Positions 21,201 to 33,800 of a DNA stretch of 64,000 bases are shown one piece after another. How positions within the stretch are numbered: the first letter of the stretch is position 1; each line of letters opens with the position of its first letter. Location of the stretch: assembly GCF_947242115.1 (NCBI RefSeq), contig NC_074719.1:4662783-4726782 (forward strand), written 5' to 3'. Under the pieces are notes generated by a model that saw only the letters and a program-made list of their open reading frames with translations, was not told where the DNA came from and did not search any database. The DNA comes from Biomphalaria glabrata. Its lineage: Eukaryota; Mollusca; Gastropoda; Planorbidae. Made by a program: the position numbers and the translations under genes.

Positions 21201-23214
21201 TTTTGACACCCAGTCCACCCCTGATTGTATGTGTGCTTATACGTATGGTAAAAGTACAAAACAGAAATCACTGTATGAAAAGACTTCCAAAAGTGGCTAA
21301 TTGCTTCAACTCCACCTCTTACAAATTTAAGCACAATACATTTTATCAGGATTAAGAAAAAAAAACCCAACTCTGACAATGGACCTCATTCACCAATCGT
21401 AAACAAACAATATTTAGTCATGTGATCTTATTGATAAAACAACGAAAAAAACTGTCACGTGACAACCATCATGAATTAAACATGAGATCGTAAATTATAC
21501 AGAAGAGATAGAGCACCACGTGGCTAAATGTTGTTTGTTTACGATTGGTGAATGAGGTCCATTCAGCAGTGAATCTGGGAAGTACCTTGGCTTCATTAAT
21601 TACAGATGTGTGTCATTTTCTAATAATTTTAGGGAGGTAGAAAAGTATGATCTAGATACTCTCCCTTTGATCTCCTTGATATGTCACAGGTAAGCCTTGG
21701 AAAAGGAAGCAAGGCTTTCTGCTATGCACCATACTCAACATGGTATATATGCTTAAATAGTTAATGAAAAAAAAGAAATAAGTTTTATTTTCACTGTCTG
21801 GTAGCACTCATGTATTTGTAAAAGTGTTTTACAATGATATTATTCAATATTCCGAAGTCTAGTCTTTCATTAAATAGTAGCCTACTATTTTTCTCACTAA
21901 CAGACATTTCAGGGGCAGATGTGTGTCCAGACTTAATAACAGGTCTAGTTTTTCATTCAAGTAATACAATTTACCTCACTCTCTGACATTTCTGAGACAG
22001 AAGTGTGTTCAGACTTAATGACCGGCACAGGATAAAGACTGTTATTTGTCTTCATTGACACAGCCAGAAGCCCTGAAGCCAAGGACCATGGTTGATTACT
22101 ATCTGTCAAATCCGATGTTTCCGTCTCTTGCTTTATAGTAATATCCTACAAGACAAAGACAAAAATCAAGATGCACTTTTATGTGTAATTGATATACTTC
22201 ACTAACTAATTTTTGTCAGCAGCATTTTTTAAAAATTTAATATAACAATTAATTTTGCTTGATTAAACAGATCAATCTACATGTCGCAATTAGTAATTCA
22301 TTTCAATTACCTATTTATCTGTATCTCTTAAATTACAGATTCTTGCAAAAAAAAGAAGATAATTAAGCCCTACGTATATCCATGTGTTAAACTAGAAAAA
22401 GAAAATAATTAAGCCCTACATATATCTGTGTGTTAAACTAGAAAAAGAAAATAATTAAGCCCTACATATATCCGTGTGTTAAACTAGAAAAAGAAAATAA
22501 TTAAGCCCTACATATATCTGTGTGTTAAACTAGAAAAAGAAAATAATTAAGCCCTACATATATCTGTGTGTTAAACTAGAAAAAGAAGATAATTAAGCCC
22601 TACATATATCTGTGTGTTAAACTAGAAAAAGAAAATAATTAAGCCCTACATATATCCGTGTGTTAAACTAGAAAAAAAAGATAATTAAGCCCTACATATA
22701 TCCGTGTGTTAAACTAGAAGAAGAAAATAATTAAGCCCCACATATATCCGTGTATTAATCTAGTCAAGCATAACTATATATAGAAACTCTAATTCATTGT
22801 TTTTTCTGGTTGGTTCAGGCAACCCATTTCATGCTCAAATGGGACTAGGGAAGAAGGAGAACTTTTTTGAATTTGAAAATATTAAATTAAACATAAAAAA
22901 AAAAACTCAAAAATAGATGTCCCGATGTTGCTGTCTTCATTATTTTAAAGCAACACCATATAATGTTCTGTTGTGAAGTGAAAAAGGAATACCTGATGTT
23001 CAAGTTTTACATTAGCCGTTTCAGCATAGCTTTCTGATTGCTGGGTATACAAGTCTGGTTCCTCTTCATCTATCTTCTCAGTTTTTATGATTGGCATTTT
23101 GAAGTCTTGTTCTTCACATGGTTGTGTTAACGAATATGGGTCTTCCTTTTCCTTCTTCACATGTTTTAAGACATTGCTCAGATCAACAGTAAAGTTTTGC
23201 TCTCTATCAGCCAT
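18211..23214 (-). CDS. C2H2 zinc-finger protein, eight fingers, three coding exons
   Basis: Probable DNA-binding nuclear transcription factor. Coding exons: 23214-22993 (74 codons), 22145-21975 (57 codons), 19023-18211 (270 codons plus stop); all phase 0 with GT-AG sites; 401 aa. An in-frame TAA lies 10-12 bases upstream of the ATG, supporting the start. Residues 1-131 are acidic and low in structure, with five psi-K-x-E motifs (Lys20, 44, 70, 79, 118). Eight C2H2 fingers fill most of exon 3, joined by TGEKP-like linkers. Fingers 3 (CQHGV) and 6 (CQTGC) have Val and Cys where the family has Phe, which may weaken folding. There is no KRAB, BTB or SCAN domain, so no orthologue is named. Intron 1 holds a 46-bp array; intron 2 holds an LTR-like segment, a LINE relic and a MITE. 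A further exon in the introns cannot be excluded. Confidence 0.87.
19184..19566. mobile_element. Possible solo LTR of an LTR retrotransposon
   Basis: Begins tgttagaca and ends acatcaca, flanked by atac on both sides, with an AATAAA in the middle. About 383 bp, in intron 2 of the zinc-finger gene. No coding part is present. Weak call. Confidence 0.3.
19790..20560 (+). mobile_element. LINE relic, RTE-type reverse transcriptase C-terminal half (family C)
   Basis: Decayed reading: DGKLFNIA, an EELQSL-S-ACKA stretch of the palm region, an IGLVMSAEW relic of the GHV-RM motif, then a tail resembling KMADSSTTK and a decayed Cys-His knuckle, as in 33565-33845. Several stops and frame changes. Intron 2 of the zinc-finger gene. 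Confidence 0.65.
21150..21220. mobile_element. hAT end fragment, same family as 9381-9860
   Basis: gctattttgacacccagtcc then acccctg matches the right end of the 9381 element. Confidence 0.6.
21377..21563. mobile_element. MITE with ~40-bp terminal inverted repeats
   Basis: Left end aatggacctcattcaccaat and right end its reverse complement, extending to caaacaa-atttag / ctaaatgttgtttg. Inside is the palindrome gtcacgtgac. The inner part is related to 52584-52675 and the right end to 53336-53385. Confidence 0.9.
21887..21945 (-). pseudogene. Decaying duplicate of zinc-finger exon 2 (3' part)
   Basis: Minus strand reads PVIKSGHTSAPEMSVSE, against PVIKSEHTSVSEMSESE of the true exon 2 at 21975-22145. 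The base after the last codon starts aaaa, so the splice donor is lost. It sits 30 bp downstream of exon 2. Confidence 0.75.
22345..22765. repeat. 46-bp tandem array, 9 units, in zinc-finger intron 1
   Basis: The anchor aagccc recurs at 22365, 22411, 22457, 22503, 22549, 22595, 22641, 22687 and 22733. Units contain catatatctgtgtgttaaac with few changes. Confidence 0.96.
22790..22865 (-). mobile_element. LINE family A fragment
   Basis: ctggttggttcaggcaaccc and ccatttcatgctc match the minus-strand AWNGLPE segment of family A. Confidence 0.55.
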
Positions 23215-23315
23215 AATAGACAGTTAATGGGTCTAAACATTAGCTTATTTTATGGATTAAACCTGTCGTTAAAAACAAAAGTCAATGTTTAGAAAATAAA
23301 ATAGTTTCACACAAA

Positions 23316-23582
23316 AGTTCCCCTTTCAGACCTTGTGATATATAGGGCAGATGATGTTAAGGTCATGTTTCTGTGGCCTTTGGTTAACGAAGGTGTCATG
23401 TGGCCAGCACAACAACCAACCGCCTTTCTTTTCCCTGACTAGTGTCTGGTACTCATTAGAGCTGGGTGGACTTAGTGGTGCCCAAAGATCCCAAAATTAA
23501 AAATCCCAGTCTTCACCAGATTTCGAACCCAGGACCGCCAGTTCAGAAGTCATGCACTTTAACGTTCAGCCACCACACCTCC
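23316..23582 (-). mobile_element. SINE family 1, full length
   Basis: Head ggtgtggtggctgaacg at the high end, B-box gggttcgaaatc, tail ggtctgaaaggggaac at the low end. It lies about 100 bp upstream of the zinc-finger start codon, so within its promoter or 5' UTR. Confidence 0.88.
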
Positions 23583-23751
23583 TATTTCACACAATCTGTA
23601 CAAAAAAAATCAATATAATAATGAATTAAATGAAATCTTCACAGTTACCATTGGTAATACATTTTTTTTAAGTACTCATAACAAATTAACATGGAGTAGA
23701 AATAAAATAATTTTTTTTTTAATTTAAGAGAGAAGCCAATTTACGGTTTCA

Positions 23752-23949
23752 ATGTCTCAGTGCTACATAGCTATAATGACCTTGGTTGCTCTAATCATGG
23801 CAGGAGAAGCTTCAAGGGCACAGCTTGAGTGGGAACCAGTGTCACCACATCGCACATTAAGCAGATATAATAGAAAAGGTAGAAAAAATAATATCTTTAA
23901 ATGGCATGCGCCTAAAAAGGCTGCAGCAAAAGAAGAGAAATTTAAATAA
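23752..23949 (+). CDS. Small ORF, possible secreted or membrane-anchored peptide, unproven
   Basis: 65 codons. Residues 4-18 are hydrophobic (CYIAIMTLVALIMAG), followed by EASRAQLEWEP and a strongly basic tail (RKGRKNN, APKKAAAKEEKFK). An acceptor-like ttttaatttaag ends at 23728, with the frame open from there, so it could also be a last exon. It is divergent from the zinc-finger gene, 0.5 kb from its start codon. I do not recognise the product. An ORF of this length can arise by chance. Confidence 0.25.
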   Translation: MSQCYIAIMTLVALIMAGEASRAQLEWEPVSPHRTLSRYNRKGRKNNIFKWHAPKKAAAKEEKFK

Positions 23950-24189
23950 GTTATTTTTATTTTAATATTAAATATATTTATTGTATGTGAGGACATTGTA
24001 ATTTACATTTTGTTTAAAGATTTAATTGCCAAAGGAACAAAAGAATATTTGGTCCATTTGTTTTTGTGATTGGTGTATTAGATTATATCTCTCTCTCCTT
24101 TGTTAAAATCATGAAACAGAGGATGTGTATTTTTATGCTTAAGATTTATTTTCTTTACCTTTCTTAGCAGTTTGTTTGTTGCCTAGGAA

Positions 24190-24610
24190 TAGATATCTAC
24201 ATTTAGATTATTTTAGATGTCACTAGTCACGACTAGATCTAGTGATAGTGACACTCTACTCTCTACTAGTCTCTAGACACTCTAGTAGCAGAGTAGTACT
24301 ACTACTAGATCTAGTACTAGTAGTAAGTGACTCTAGACTAGTCTAGTCCTACGACTCCTAGACTCTAGTAGATTACTAGAAGTAGAATCTACTCCTACTC
24401 CTAGTCATAACAGTGAACTCCATAAGTCATGATAAGTCAGTCACTTTTGTCACTAGCCTTCACTAGGTCTAGGTCACTAGGTGTATAAACTGTATTATCT
24501 AAGACCCTAGAGCTAAGATCTAGAGTTCTAGTCTAGATCTAGAATCTATAATCTAGACTCTAACTCTAGATAAAATTGATCTAGATCTAGGGTCTATAAC
24601 TCTAAAATAA
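24190..24610. other. CTAG-rich island
   Basis: About 30 CTAG tetramers by my count in 420 bp; about 2 expected in random sequence. Mixed with AGATCT and TCTAGA words, not a regular tandem repeat. About 1 kb upstream of the zinc-finger start codon. Confidence 0.85.
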
Positions 24611-24619
24611 CAAATAGAT

Positions 24620-25985
24620 TTAGAATAGAGTGTTTGTGTATATTAGTCTATGTTATGATTATCATGAATAAATGATTATTTTATGTCCCGGAAGTTGATA
24701 TAGAATCGCATTTTTAGTTTAGTAGATCTAGTCTATCATCTATCACCCATCTATCCATGCACAGTATGATATCAGTATAAGTAGAAAGTACAAAAGTAGA
24801 CTCCCTAAATCTATATAGACATCTAGTGGTATATTGAGAGTTCTAGATACCAACTCCCCTCATAACTCAAACAAATGTCTTCACAAAGTTTCGTTTGGTG
24901 AACCCCATAGACGGCATAAGAAGACGGGAAGGGAACGCTACGTCCTGACATTGGGGGACACGAACCCAACCAATTTATTTTTCAAAAGACAAAAAGAAAT
25001 GTTGCACTATTATTAGAGTAGTAGGCTTCTATAATTGTAATTATAAAGAGGGAAGCCGCTGCTGACAGACGGCCTCTGAAAGAGTATGCCGGAGAACTCT
25101 CGCGGGACATATTGCATTTAAAAGCCCTTCCCTAGGACGACGAAAAACTAAAAATATGTATAGATCTAGTAGCTTCTTATATTAGAATCTACTATAGATC
25201 TAGACAGAACATTAGGTATGTCAAGGCTGGGGGAGATATAAAAATGTTCACACAATGATGATTGATCTGTATTTAAGACTAAGACTGCTTTATTGATCCT
25301 TATGGAAATTTGTTGTGATTACAAGGACTCTTTTCTCATATAAAGACAACACAACAGAAACATACACATAAATACAACAGACACAACATAAAAAAAGTTC
25401 ATTCAGCGACTACACACTAATCTTGGTCCTTTTCATCTTTGCTGATCAACGAATGGAGTTAAATTGATATAGTCTGACCGAGTGAGGTACCGTACGAACG
25501 AGTTTTAACCATCTTATGCGAGAATTCAAGCTTGAAAAAAAAAAAAAGTTTCAACTCCCTTTTTCTATATTTAATATAAAACACAATTAATTAATTAGAC
25601 TCTTATCTTATCCGAGAATGGGAAGTGGGAGAAAAAACGTAGGCCTACGTGTAGCCTATAGCCTACACATTTTAAAAGTACAGGCGGAGTAAAAAGAAAA
25701 AATACAGCCACCAAATTCCATCTTTAACATTTATTGTAGCCTATAGGCCTACACTTTTAGGTTCTCGTGCTAGCCCTAATACATTGTAGACACTCATTCG
25801 CAACTCTCACTCAAAAAAAAAAAAAAAAGGGGGGGGGGCAGTGACCTCGTAAACATCGGGAGGGGAGGCTATAACTCTCCAGTTCGAGCGACCAAAGGAA
25901 TGCGAGAATATTGATATTGCATATTGGGTTCCTGAACAATATAATTTATGGCTATGGCGGTGGAGCATCAGTCGGGGACCCTCAT
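24620..25985. other. Intergenic
   Basis: 25281-25415 resembles 30660-30780 (tttattgatccttatggaaa and acagacacaacataaa), so a dispersed repeat, perhaps a LINE 3' UTR. 25825-25840 has A and G runs. Otherwise nothing. Confidence 0.4.
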
Positions 25986-25987
25986 CA

Positions 25988-26412
25988 CAGGGCCGCCTTA
26001 ATTAACCCACTGCAAACTATGCGGTCGCAGTGGGCCCCGTACTAACATAGGCCCCGCGCTAATTCTAGGTGTAAATTATTAAATTACACCATTATAAATT
26101 ATAACTTATATTTGATAAATGGGTTCCGAGGTCTGCGGATTTTCCAGGGCCTCCTGGAAATCTGAAAACTCATAAAAATCTACTGAAAAATAGACAAAAT
26201 CGTCATTTTGGGATGCCATTAAATAAAAACGGCATTGCGAGCTTTCGTTTAATAAAACCATATTGCAAAGACGAATGTATTTTCTAATACAAAATCTTAA
26301 AATTAAAATAAAAAGACTAAATAAAGATTAAAATCTTAAAATATCCCTACCCAGACTTGGCCCCGCGCAATCCGTTCCGCATAGGGCCCCGTAATTGTTA
26401 GGACCGGCCCTG
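25988..26412. mobile_element. Non-autonomous hAT, deletion derivative of the 5881 family
   Basis: Ends cagggccgccttaatt and ttaggaccggccctg; flanks cctcatca and cctcgaca (6 of 8 equal). The middle (26130-26290) matches the inverse of 6235-6440, including the gaaaactcataaaaatct segment. Confidence 0.85.
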
Positions 26413-27187
26413 CCTCGACATATAGGCCTACTATTTCCGAGAGTTACTGATCAGTCACGTTTTCTGTGTGTTTTGTGGTGTGTGCATATATTATTGAGAA
26501 TATTGAAGAATTGTGAAGTATTTAGGCCCTCTTTTGGAAAGAAACTTCCAGCAATGGATGGCTACAAACTTTGACCTATAGGGCCTAAAAGCTACAATTA
26601 GTAGTCCTTTTTACTTCAATGAATTGAAGACGATACCTTGAGGCTTATCAAATAAATGTTTATAAGTAAGTTAACACTCACTTTGACACAGTCTATTGTC
26701 AGTGTGTTGTACTTACAATCACAGGACTAATTTATATACATAGATTTCACAATTTTTTTGTGTGCAGTGCAAGTGCGTGGGGAAATAATGCAGATCCTTG
26801 TAGGTAAACTTGATTTACATAAACATGATGTGGGCTCAATATGGATAGAACTTACTATCAGTGACTCAAAAAAGTAAAATAGAGATTGATATACGATACT
26901 ATATAAGGAACTAGATCTAGGTTGATTGGTCATTGTTCCATGTGGATTAATTAGTGTTGGATTACATTTAATGGCCTGTATTTTCACAGTGTAATATAAT
27001 CAACTATGTCAGTCAAGTTACAGTACAAGTGATTCATATTTGGAATTATTTGATGGAACTGAGATCTTTAAATTAGAAGTACAAGTTTGTATCTATGTAT
27101 TATGTCTTATGTATTTAGGAATTACAAGTGCAGGTATGTATTTGAATTAAAAGCAATCAACAAAAACTAAAAAGTTATAATAATTTT

Positions 27188-27193
27188 TTTATT
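27188..27193 (-). other. Putative poly(A) signal of ABHD16A
   Basis: First AATAAA on the minus strand that I see after the ABHD16A stop, about 645 nt downstream. It would give a 3' UTR of 27188-27837, which holds no repeat that I recognise. Confidence 0.35.
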
Positions 27194-27837
27194 CATTTAT
27201 CTGAAATCCATGTTGAAAGATTAGTCAAAATGTAAACCAAAGCACAGCCTTGAAACCAAGTAATACAAATACTGTCTTCATCTAATAGGGTCAAACACAA
27301 TACATATTACAGGAATTCCTTTCAAGCTGATGAGATTTTTTCTTTTCTTTTTCCTTCCGTATTTTAAATATAGAATATATATAAAAAATATTTATAATTA
27401 TATTAAAAAAGATGATCCTATCAGAATATAAACAAAATGACATGAGAACAAAAGGCTGGATGACTTTTGGTCCCTTTGTCTTTCACTAAACAAAATATTT
27501 GGTAGCATAAGAATCACTACGTTAAGTCACATTTGTTAACAAAATGTATTATCTATCAGCTTAGTAAATCCCAAATTAACATATACAAAAAAAAAGGTGG
27601 CAATGAAGTTTATGGAATATGTATCTGGGGCTCTGTCAATGCAGAAAGAAAATGGACTCTCTCAAAAGACATACTGACTAAAACAAAAGTCTTGTGAAAT
27701 GTACAAGTCTAATATTTGGCAACAATTTAAATAATGAGTACAACCTCAGGTCATCCACTTAGGCAAACACCAAATACATACACGCACACACAACTAGGAT
27801 GTACACGCCTTACATAAACAAATACTAGTGTAGCTTG

Positions 27838-30800
27838 TTAAAGTCTAGCTCCGGGAACCCAAGGTTTGTGAAACAGACTGATAGCCAGGGGAGAGCAGTG
27901 AGTGGCATCAAAGTTCTCCATGTGTACAGTGATCTATCAAGAGAAATAGAACAAAATACTGTGTTAAGAAACTCAAAGCCTAAATTAAGCATAGTTGTAT
28001 CAATTAGTCTGGATCAGTCATGTAGTCCAATTAGTAATAGATCTAGACCAACGATAATAAATCTGTGCGATTACAAATATTTGTATTATTTGTTTTTTGT
28101 TTAGCGCAATTTCATGATTTAGCACTATGATAATCGCTTTTTAAATGTATTTATATATTTAAAAAAAAAAGGGAAAGACCTGAATTCAGAACCCTAGCTT
28201 ACATATCAATCAGTGTGCTAATGAAGTACTTATGAAAATAGAAGGTTTTATAGTTATCTATTGTTAGTTTCGAACTTTATAGCGACAACCTTTAAAGGGG
28301 ACTAATTCACCATATTAGTCAAGTACTATTTCTTTCCCATGTTTGATATCAAACAAAATAATTAATTACCATAGATAAATAACTAATTGGTAAATTTTTT
28401 AAATTGATTCTTGTACTGTCAGGTCAGCCTGATCTGAGATTGGGAATAATGTCAAACTTTCTACCACACAGACGGAGTTGATATAAGTTTTGTAAAAACA
28501 AAGTTATTGTATCAACATGCACACATATTCATTTGCATCAGTTAGCATAGTGTTCAAAATTGTTATGCCCACAATGAGAAGAAACTAATTTAAAAATTTA
28601 AAAGTTAATTAAAAAAGCTTAAATGAAGTAACAGATTTAGCAAGGTTCTACAGTATCTTATATAATACAGACGTTACTTCAAAAAAGAAGATGATTACGT
28701 CCTAAGCGTCATGCATTTAGTCATGCATATTAACCAATGACTTAAATTCTGCCAAGTCACTGGTTTTCCTGGCTAGCTCAGGCAACCCATTCCATGCTCT
28801 AATAGCACTAGGGAAGGAGTATTTGTACAAATTTGTCCTAGCATATGGGATGAGGAATGTGCCTTTATCTTTGTGTCTTTCAGAGTATTTTATTAAATTT
28901 TGTTTTTGTATTTGAAGATTATGGTTCAGTGTTTTATGTATAATTGCTACTTTACTTTTGAGTCTTCTGTCCTGAAGGCTTTCTAAATTTAGTGATTTTA
29001 CTAAAGGTGTTACTCTAGTCAAATGTGAATATTCGTTTGTTATGAATCTCACTGCTCTATTTTGTGTCTGTTCCAGTTTCTTAATGTTTTCTTGAGTTTA
29101 GGGGTAGACTCAAAAGTATAGGTTGCCTTAGGCAACATAACAATGCCGCTAAATAATGAGACCTAACCCTGTCTATATGCTATAACTTGTCATCATAAGC
29201 TATGCCGACCTTTAGAAAATACCAAAGTATGATTAATCTGAAGGAATTGAGCAGAGAGTTAAAAGTTTTTAAAAAGTGAAAAAGCACACACACACAAAGA
29301 TGTTATAAGTGAATGTTTTCATAAGTATTCTTCATTTTCGTAACCCATTCCCAGCAGTCTCTGGTTTTAAAATTTGTCTTTTATTCCTCACCAGAGAGGT
29401 CAACATTAAAAAAAAAATAATTTTAATTTTAATTTTCTTTTTTTTATCATAATAAAAAATTAAAAAAAAAAAATTATATAAAATAAAACAATATGTCTAG
29501 TTCTAAATCTATTTTTTTTTACTGATTAAAGCTTAAAAAATACTCAATATCCTGAGTGGTCTCATACACTACAGTATCAGCACCTTTGTTTAAACAGTTT
29601 CAGGGTGGAAAAAACCTAGATACCTGGTACATCTAGTTTTTCCATTTGAAAAAATTGTAAAGTTTCTCCTCTCCTTCAGAACAATACATAATGAACTCTT
29701 CTTAAAAGAATGTTTAAAAAAAAACTGCCTATAACTTCCTATCGCATCATGCTGCATAAGTGGGCTACAGAAAACCCCCCTATTATAACACTATAGCAGT
29801 AAATAGTTATTGGGTGAATGAAAAGAACTCTTATAGTGGAGGTAGGAAGCCAAATAAATTTCAATGGTAACTTTTGGTGCAGCTAGATTATTGAGACAAA
29901 TGTGATAGGCAGCCTTGTTTGATGTAAACATTGTTCTACAAACAGTAGCTCTAGTTTGTATACATCCCTCATAGGAACAAATTACATTTCAATTCAAGAG
30001 AACAAAAATGACTTACTAAAAACAAAGCCAGCCTTGTTTTCAAGAGTAGGTCATCATCGACTTCTGTGGAAATAAAAGTGTAAAAAAAGTTGTAAACTAC
30101 CTAGAGTTACCTGAAATACACATTCTAATATTATCAACAGAGACTAACGAGTAATAATGAATAATATCACCATTCCAGTCAATGTAATAATAGGCATAAT
30201 GTTAATTTATTGAAAACAGAGCTAGAATGGAGCATGCTTAGCAAAATAAAATTATATTTATTATGTTTTTCATTTCCTGCACAATGCCTGATAGGGCACC
30301 AGGTGTGGGGGAAACATTGTTTATGTATAAGAATTAAAATCTTATTTCCAGAAGAACAAAAAAAAATTTTTTCCTAATGGGGTGTGGTGGCAGAGTGGCA
30401 AAGCATTTGACATCTGAACTGAGGGATCTTGAGTTCAAATCCCAGTGAAGATTTTTAGGACAAATTTGGTTGCTCAATGTGTTAGCCACATGACACCTTG
30501 TTAACCCTCAACCACAGAAACTGATGACCTTTACATCATCTGCCCTATAGATTGCAAGGTCTGAAAGAGAATTTTACAATAGGATGATGGCCACTTTTGT
30601 TATCTAGAGGGCTGAAAGCTTTGCACTGCAGTTTTATGCCTGCTCATGTGTCTGGTGAAACCTAAGAATAAGACTATTTAATTGATCCTTATGGAAATTC
30701 ATTTCTCGAATAAAAACAACACAATATAGAAACCTTCACAATAATAGAACAGACACAACATAAAGAGTTCACTGAGTGATATGAACCCAGAATGTTTGGC

Positions 30801-33800
30801 GGCACACTGGGTAGGTTATTCCATATGGAGCTTTTGTGATTAGCCTTGATTTTCTGTTCTAGTGTTTTTCTTCTGCAATGGCTGTTTTCTTGTCTTCAGC
30901 AATTTTTACACCACTTCTCACAGTGAGGTAGCATGTTGCACCAGTTCTCACAGTGAGGTAGCATGTTGTACCAGTTCTCACAGTGTGGTAGCATGATGCA
31001 CCAGTTCTCACAGTGAGGTAGCATGTTGCACCAGTTCTCACAGTGTGGTAGCATGATGCACCAGTTCTCACAGTGAGGTAGCATGTTGTACCAGTTCTCA
31101 CAGTGTGGTAGCATGTTACATCAGTTCTCACAGTGTGGTAGCATGTTGCATTAGTTTGGCGGCACACTGGGCAGGTTATTCCATATGGAGCTTTTGTGAT
31201 TAGCCTTGATTTTCTGTTCAAGTGTTTTTCTTCTGCAATGGCTGTTTTCTTGTCTTCAGCAATTTTTACACCACTTCTCACAGTGAGGTAGCATGTTGCA
31301 CCAGTTCTCACAGTGAGGTAGCATGTTGTACCAGTTCTCACAGTGTGGTAGCATGATGCACCAGTTCTCACAGTGAGGTAGCATGTTGCACCAGTTCTCA
31401 CAGTGTGGTAGCATGATGCACCAGTTCTCACAGTGAGGTAGCATGTTGTACCAGTTCTCACAGTGTGGTAGCATGTTACATCAGTTCTCACAGTGTGGTA
31501 GCATGTTGCATCAGTTCTCACAGTGAGGTAGCATGTTGCATCAGTTCTCACAGTGAGGTAGCATGTTGTACCAGTTCTCACAGTGAGGTAGCATGTTGTA
31601 CCAGTTCTCACAGTGAGGTAGCATGTTGCACCAGTTCTCACAGTGAGGTAGCATGTTGCACCAGTTCTCACAGTGAGGTAGCATGTTGCACCAGTTCTCA
31701 CAGTGCGGTAGCATGTTGTACCAGTTCTCACAGAGTGGTAGCATGTTGCACCAGTTCTCAGTGTGGTAGCATGTTGCACCAGTTCTCAGTGTGGTAGCAT
31801 GTTGCACCGGTTCTCACAGCATGTTGCTACATCATTTTGTATCTGTCTCCTACGTGGCAGGTCAATGTTGAAAGCTCTCAAGGATGCTTTAAGGGTGTCC
31901 ATGAAACATTTTCTGTGTCCACCTTGAGGTAGCTTGCCTTCCTTTACCTGGCTAGAAAGAAGCCTTTTAGGATAAAGGAGTTGTCCATTCATGTCCTGCA
32001 AGTCACAATTTAGAATGCATCAGGATTGTGTGTATGCCTTACAGGTCTACTCTTTGGAGGACTTCTGTGTCAAGATACCCACATAGCTACTCTTCAGAGA
32101 AATTCTGTGTCAAGATACCTGCATAGCTACTCTTTGGAGGTTTTCTGTGTCAAGATACCTGCATATTTAGAGGACTTCTGTGTCAAGATACCTGTATAGC
32201 TAATTGAATGTTTGTCTCAATAAATGATGCTATCAGCAAAATAAAATTAAAAAAAAGATTATTACTAGCAAACACTTACTAATATTCATAGGAAAGTGAA
32301 GACCTGATTCTTGGACGTGTACTGCGAATATGTTGCTAATTTCTTGATACACAACATTCTTATCCTTTAACATTTGAACTGTTGACAGAATCAATTAAGC
32401 AATGAACACTCTCATTGATTAAAAATCCATCATACAATGTGACAAAATTTTTGAACTCATTTACTGCAGACAAAGTACTAATCACTTTGTTTCTATAGGC
32501 TTTTTGAGTTTAATTTTTCATGGTTCATGAATCAGCTAGCTTTAAAAAGAAATATTTCAGCACAATTCATTTAACTGAATTTGTACAGTTCAAGAGAGTA
32601 CACTTTTTAAATCCTTGCCTTGACCCTAATGTTCAATTTTGATTTAAAATAAATGATAGCGAACAGCTTAGTTGTATCAAGTGATCAAAGAGCACAAGGC
32701 ATAAATTAAATAAAATATTTACAAATTAAAAACTGAAAAGTTGAAAAAAACAAAAATCAGCTTACAGGAAATGAAGATTTCATGCTGTGTTAATTTAAGT
32801 CAGATTTGATTTGTACTCTCAAGTACTGGCATATTCAATGTACATTGTCTTGTTTAGTAGCAGAGTGCAAATATAAAGAGATTTGTAAAGGTCGGTAGAG
32901 ACTTGGAAGAACAGAATTTCATGTGATATGTTACATTTTACATTTTTTTTTTAGAAGTTTTATTGAACAAAAAAAAAAAGTGACATTATGGCTAAATATA
33001 GTCCCTAATGTATATTAGCTCATTTACTGTTTTAACCTCTGACATTTGTAACACACTATTTAAATATTAGTCAGAAGAGTGTTATGTTATCAAGGTTTCT
33101 TTTCTGCTAAGTTTATTTGTTTTTAAATGAGCATTTTATGCAGTGTTTACTAAGATTAGTTATGCATATTAACATATTCTATAGAAAATAAAAGAAAGGT
33201 AAATGAAAGGAGACAATTATTGTGAGAACATTTCCTTTTAGTTTCTTACTATTCTTAGATAAAGAATTCAAGATGATTTAGTTGATAAAGGCTAGACTCA
33301 ATTCACATTTTAGGAATTATCAGTTTAAAATTTGGAGTAAGTCAATGCAACATGAAATATTTTCATCCCTAATAGTTAGATGTAAGCATGAGAGAGATAC
33401 CATGTTAAATATAGCAAAAAGCTGCCAAACATGAAGATGAAACTAGGATGTTTACCTTGTTGAACAGTTTCCTTAGCTAGAAATTCTTTCATTATAGGAA
33501 TTGTTGATTCGTCTACAATTGTTGGGTACCTAAAAAAAAAAAGATTTACACGCTATTCGTTAGTAGCTAAACATGTGAAAAACAGTGAACATTGATACTG
33601 ACCATTGGGAAGACATAGCCCTAGACTGCACAAGTAGGAGAGAGATGGACACTGAAAAAACATGGACCTCAGCTCTGGAAGAAAAGCGTGCCAAACGAAA
33701 AATGGCCGGCTCGTCTACCACCAAAGTGAAAGCCACCTTTAGATGCGATATATGTAGACGGGAGTGTCTCTCCAAAATAGGGCTCCACAGTCACATGAAA

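Noticed and set aside
30859-31779. 306-codon ORF as a host gene
   Set aside because: It is the 30-bp array plus LINE sequence; flanks match RTE-type ORFs.
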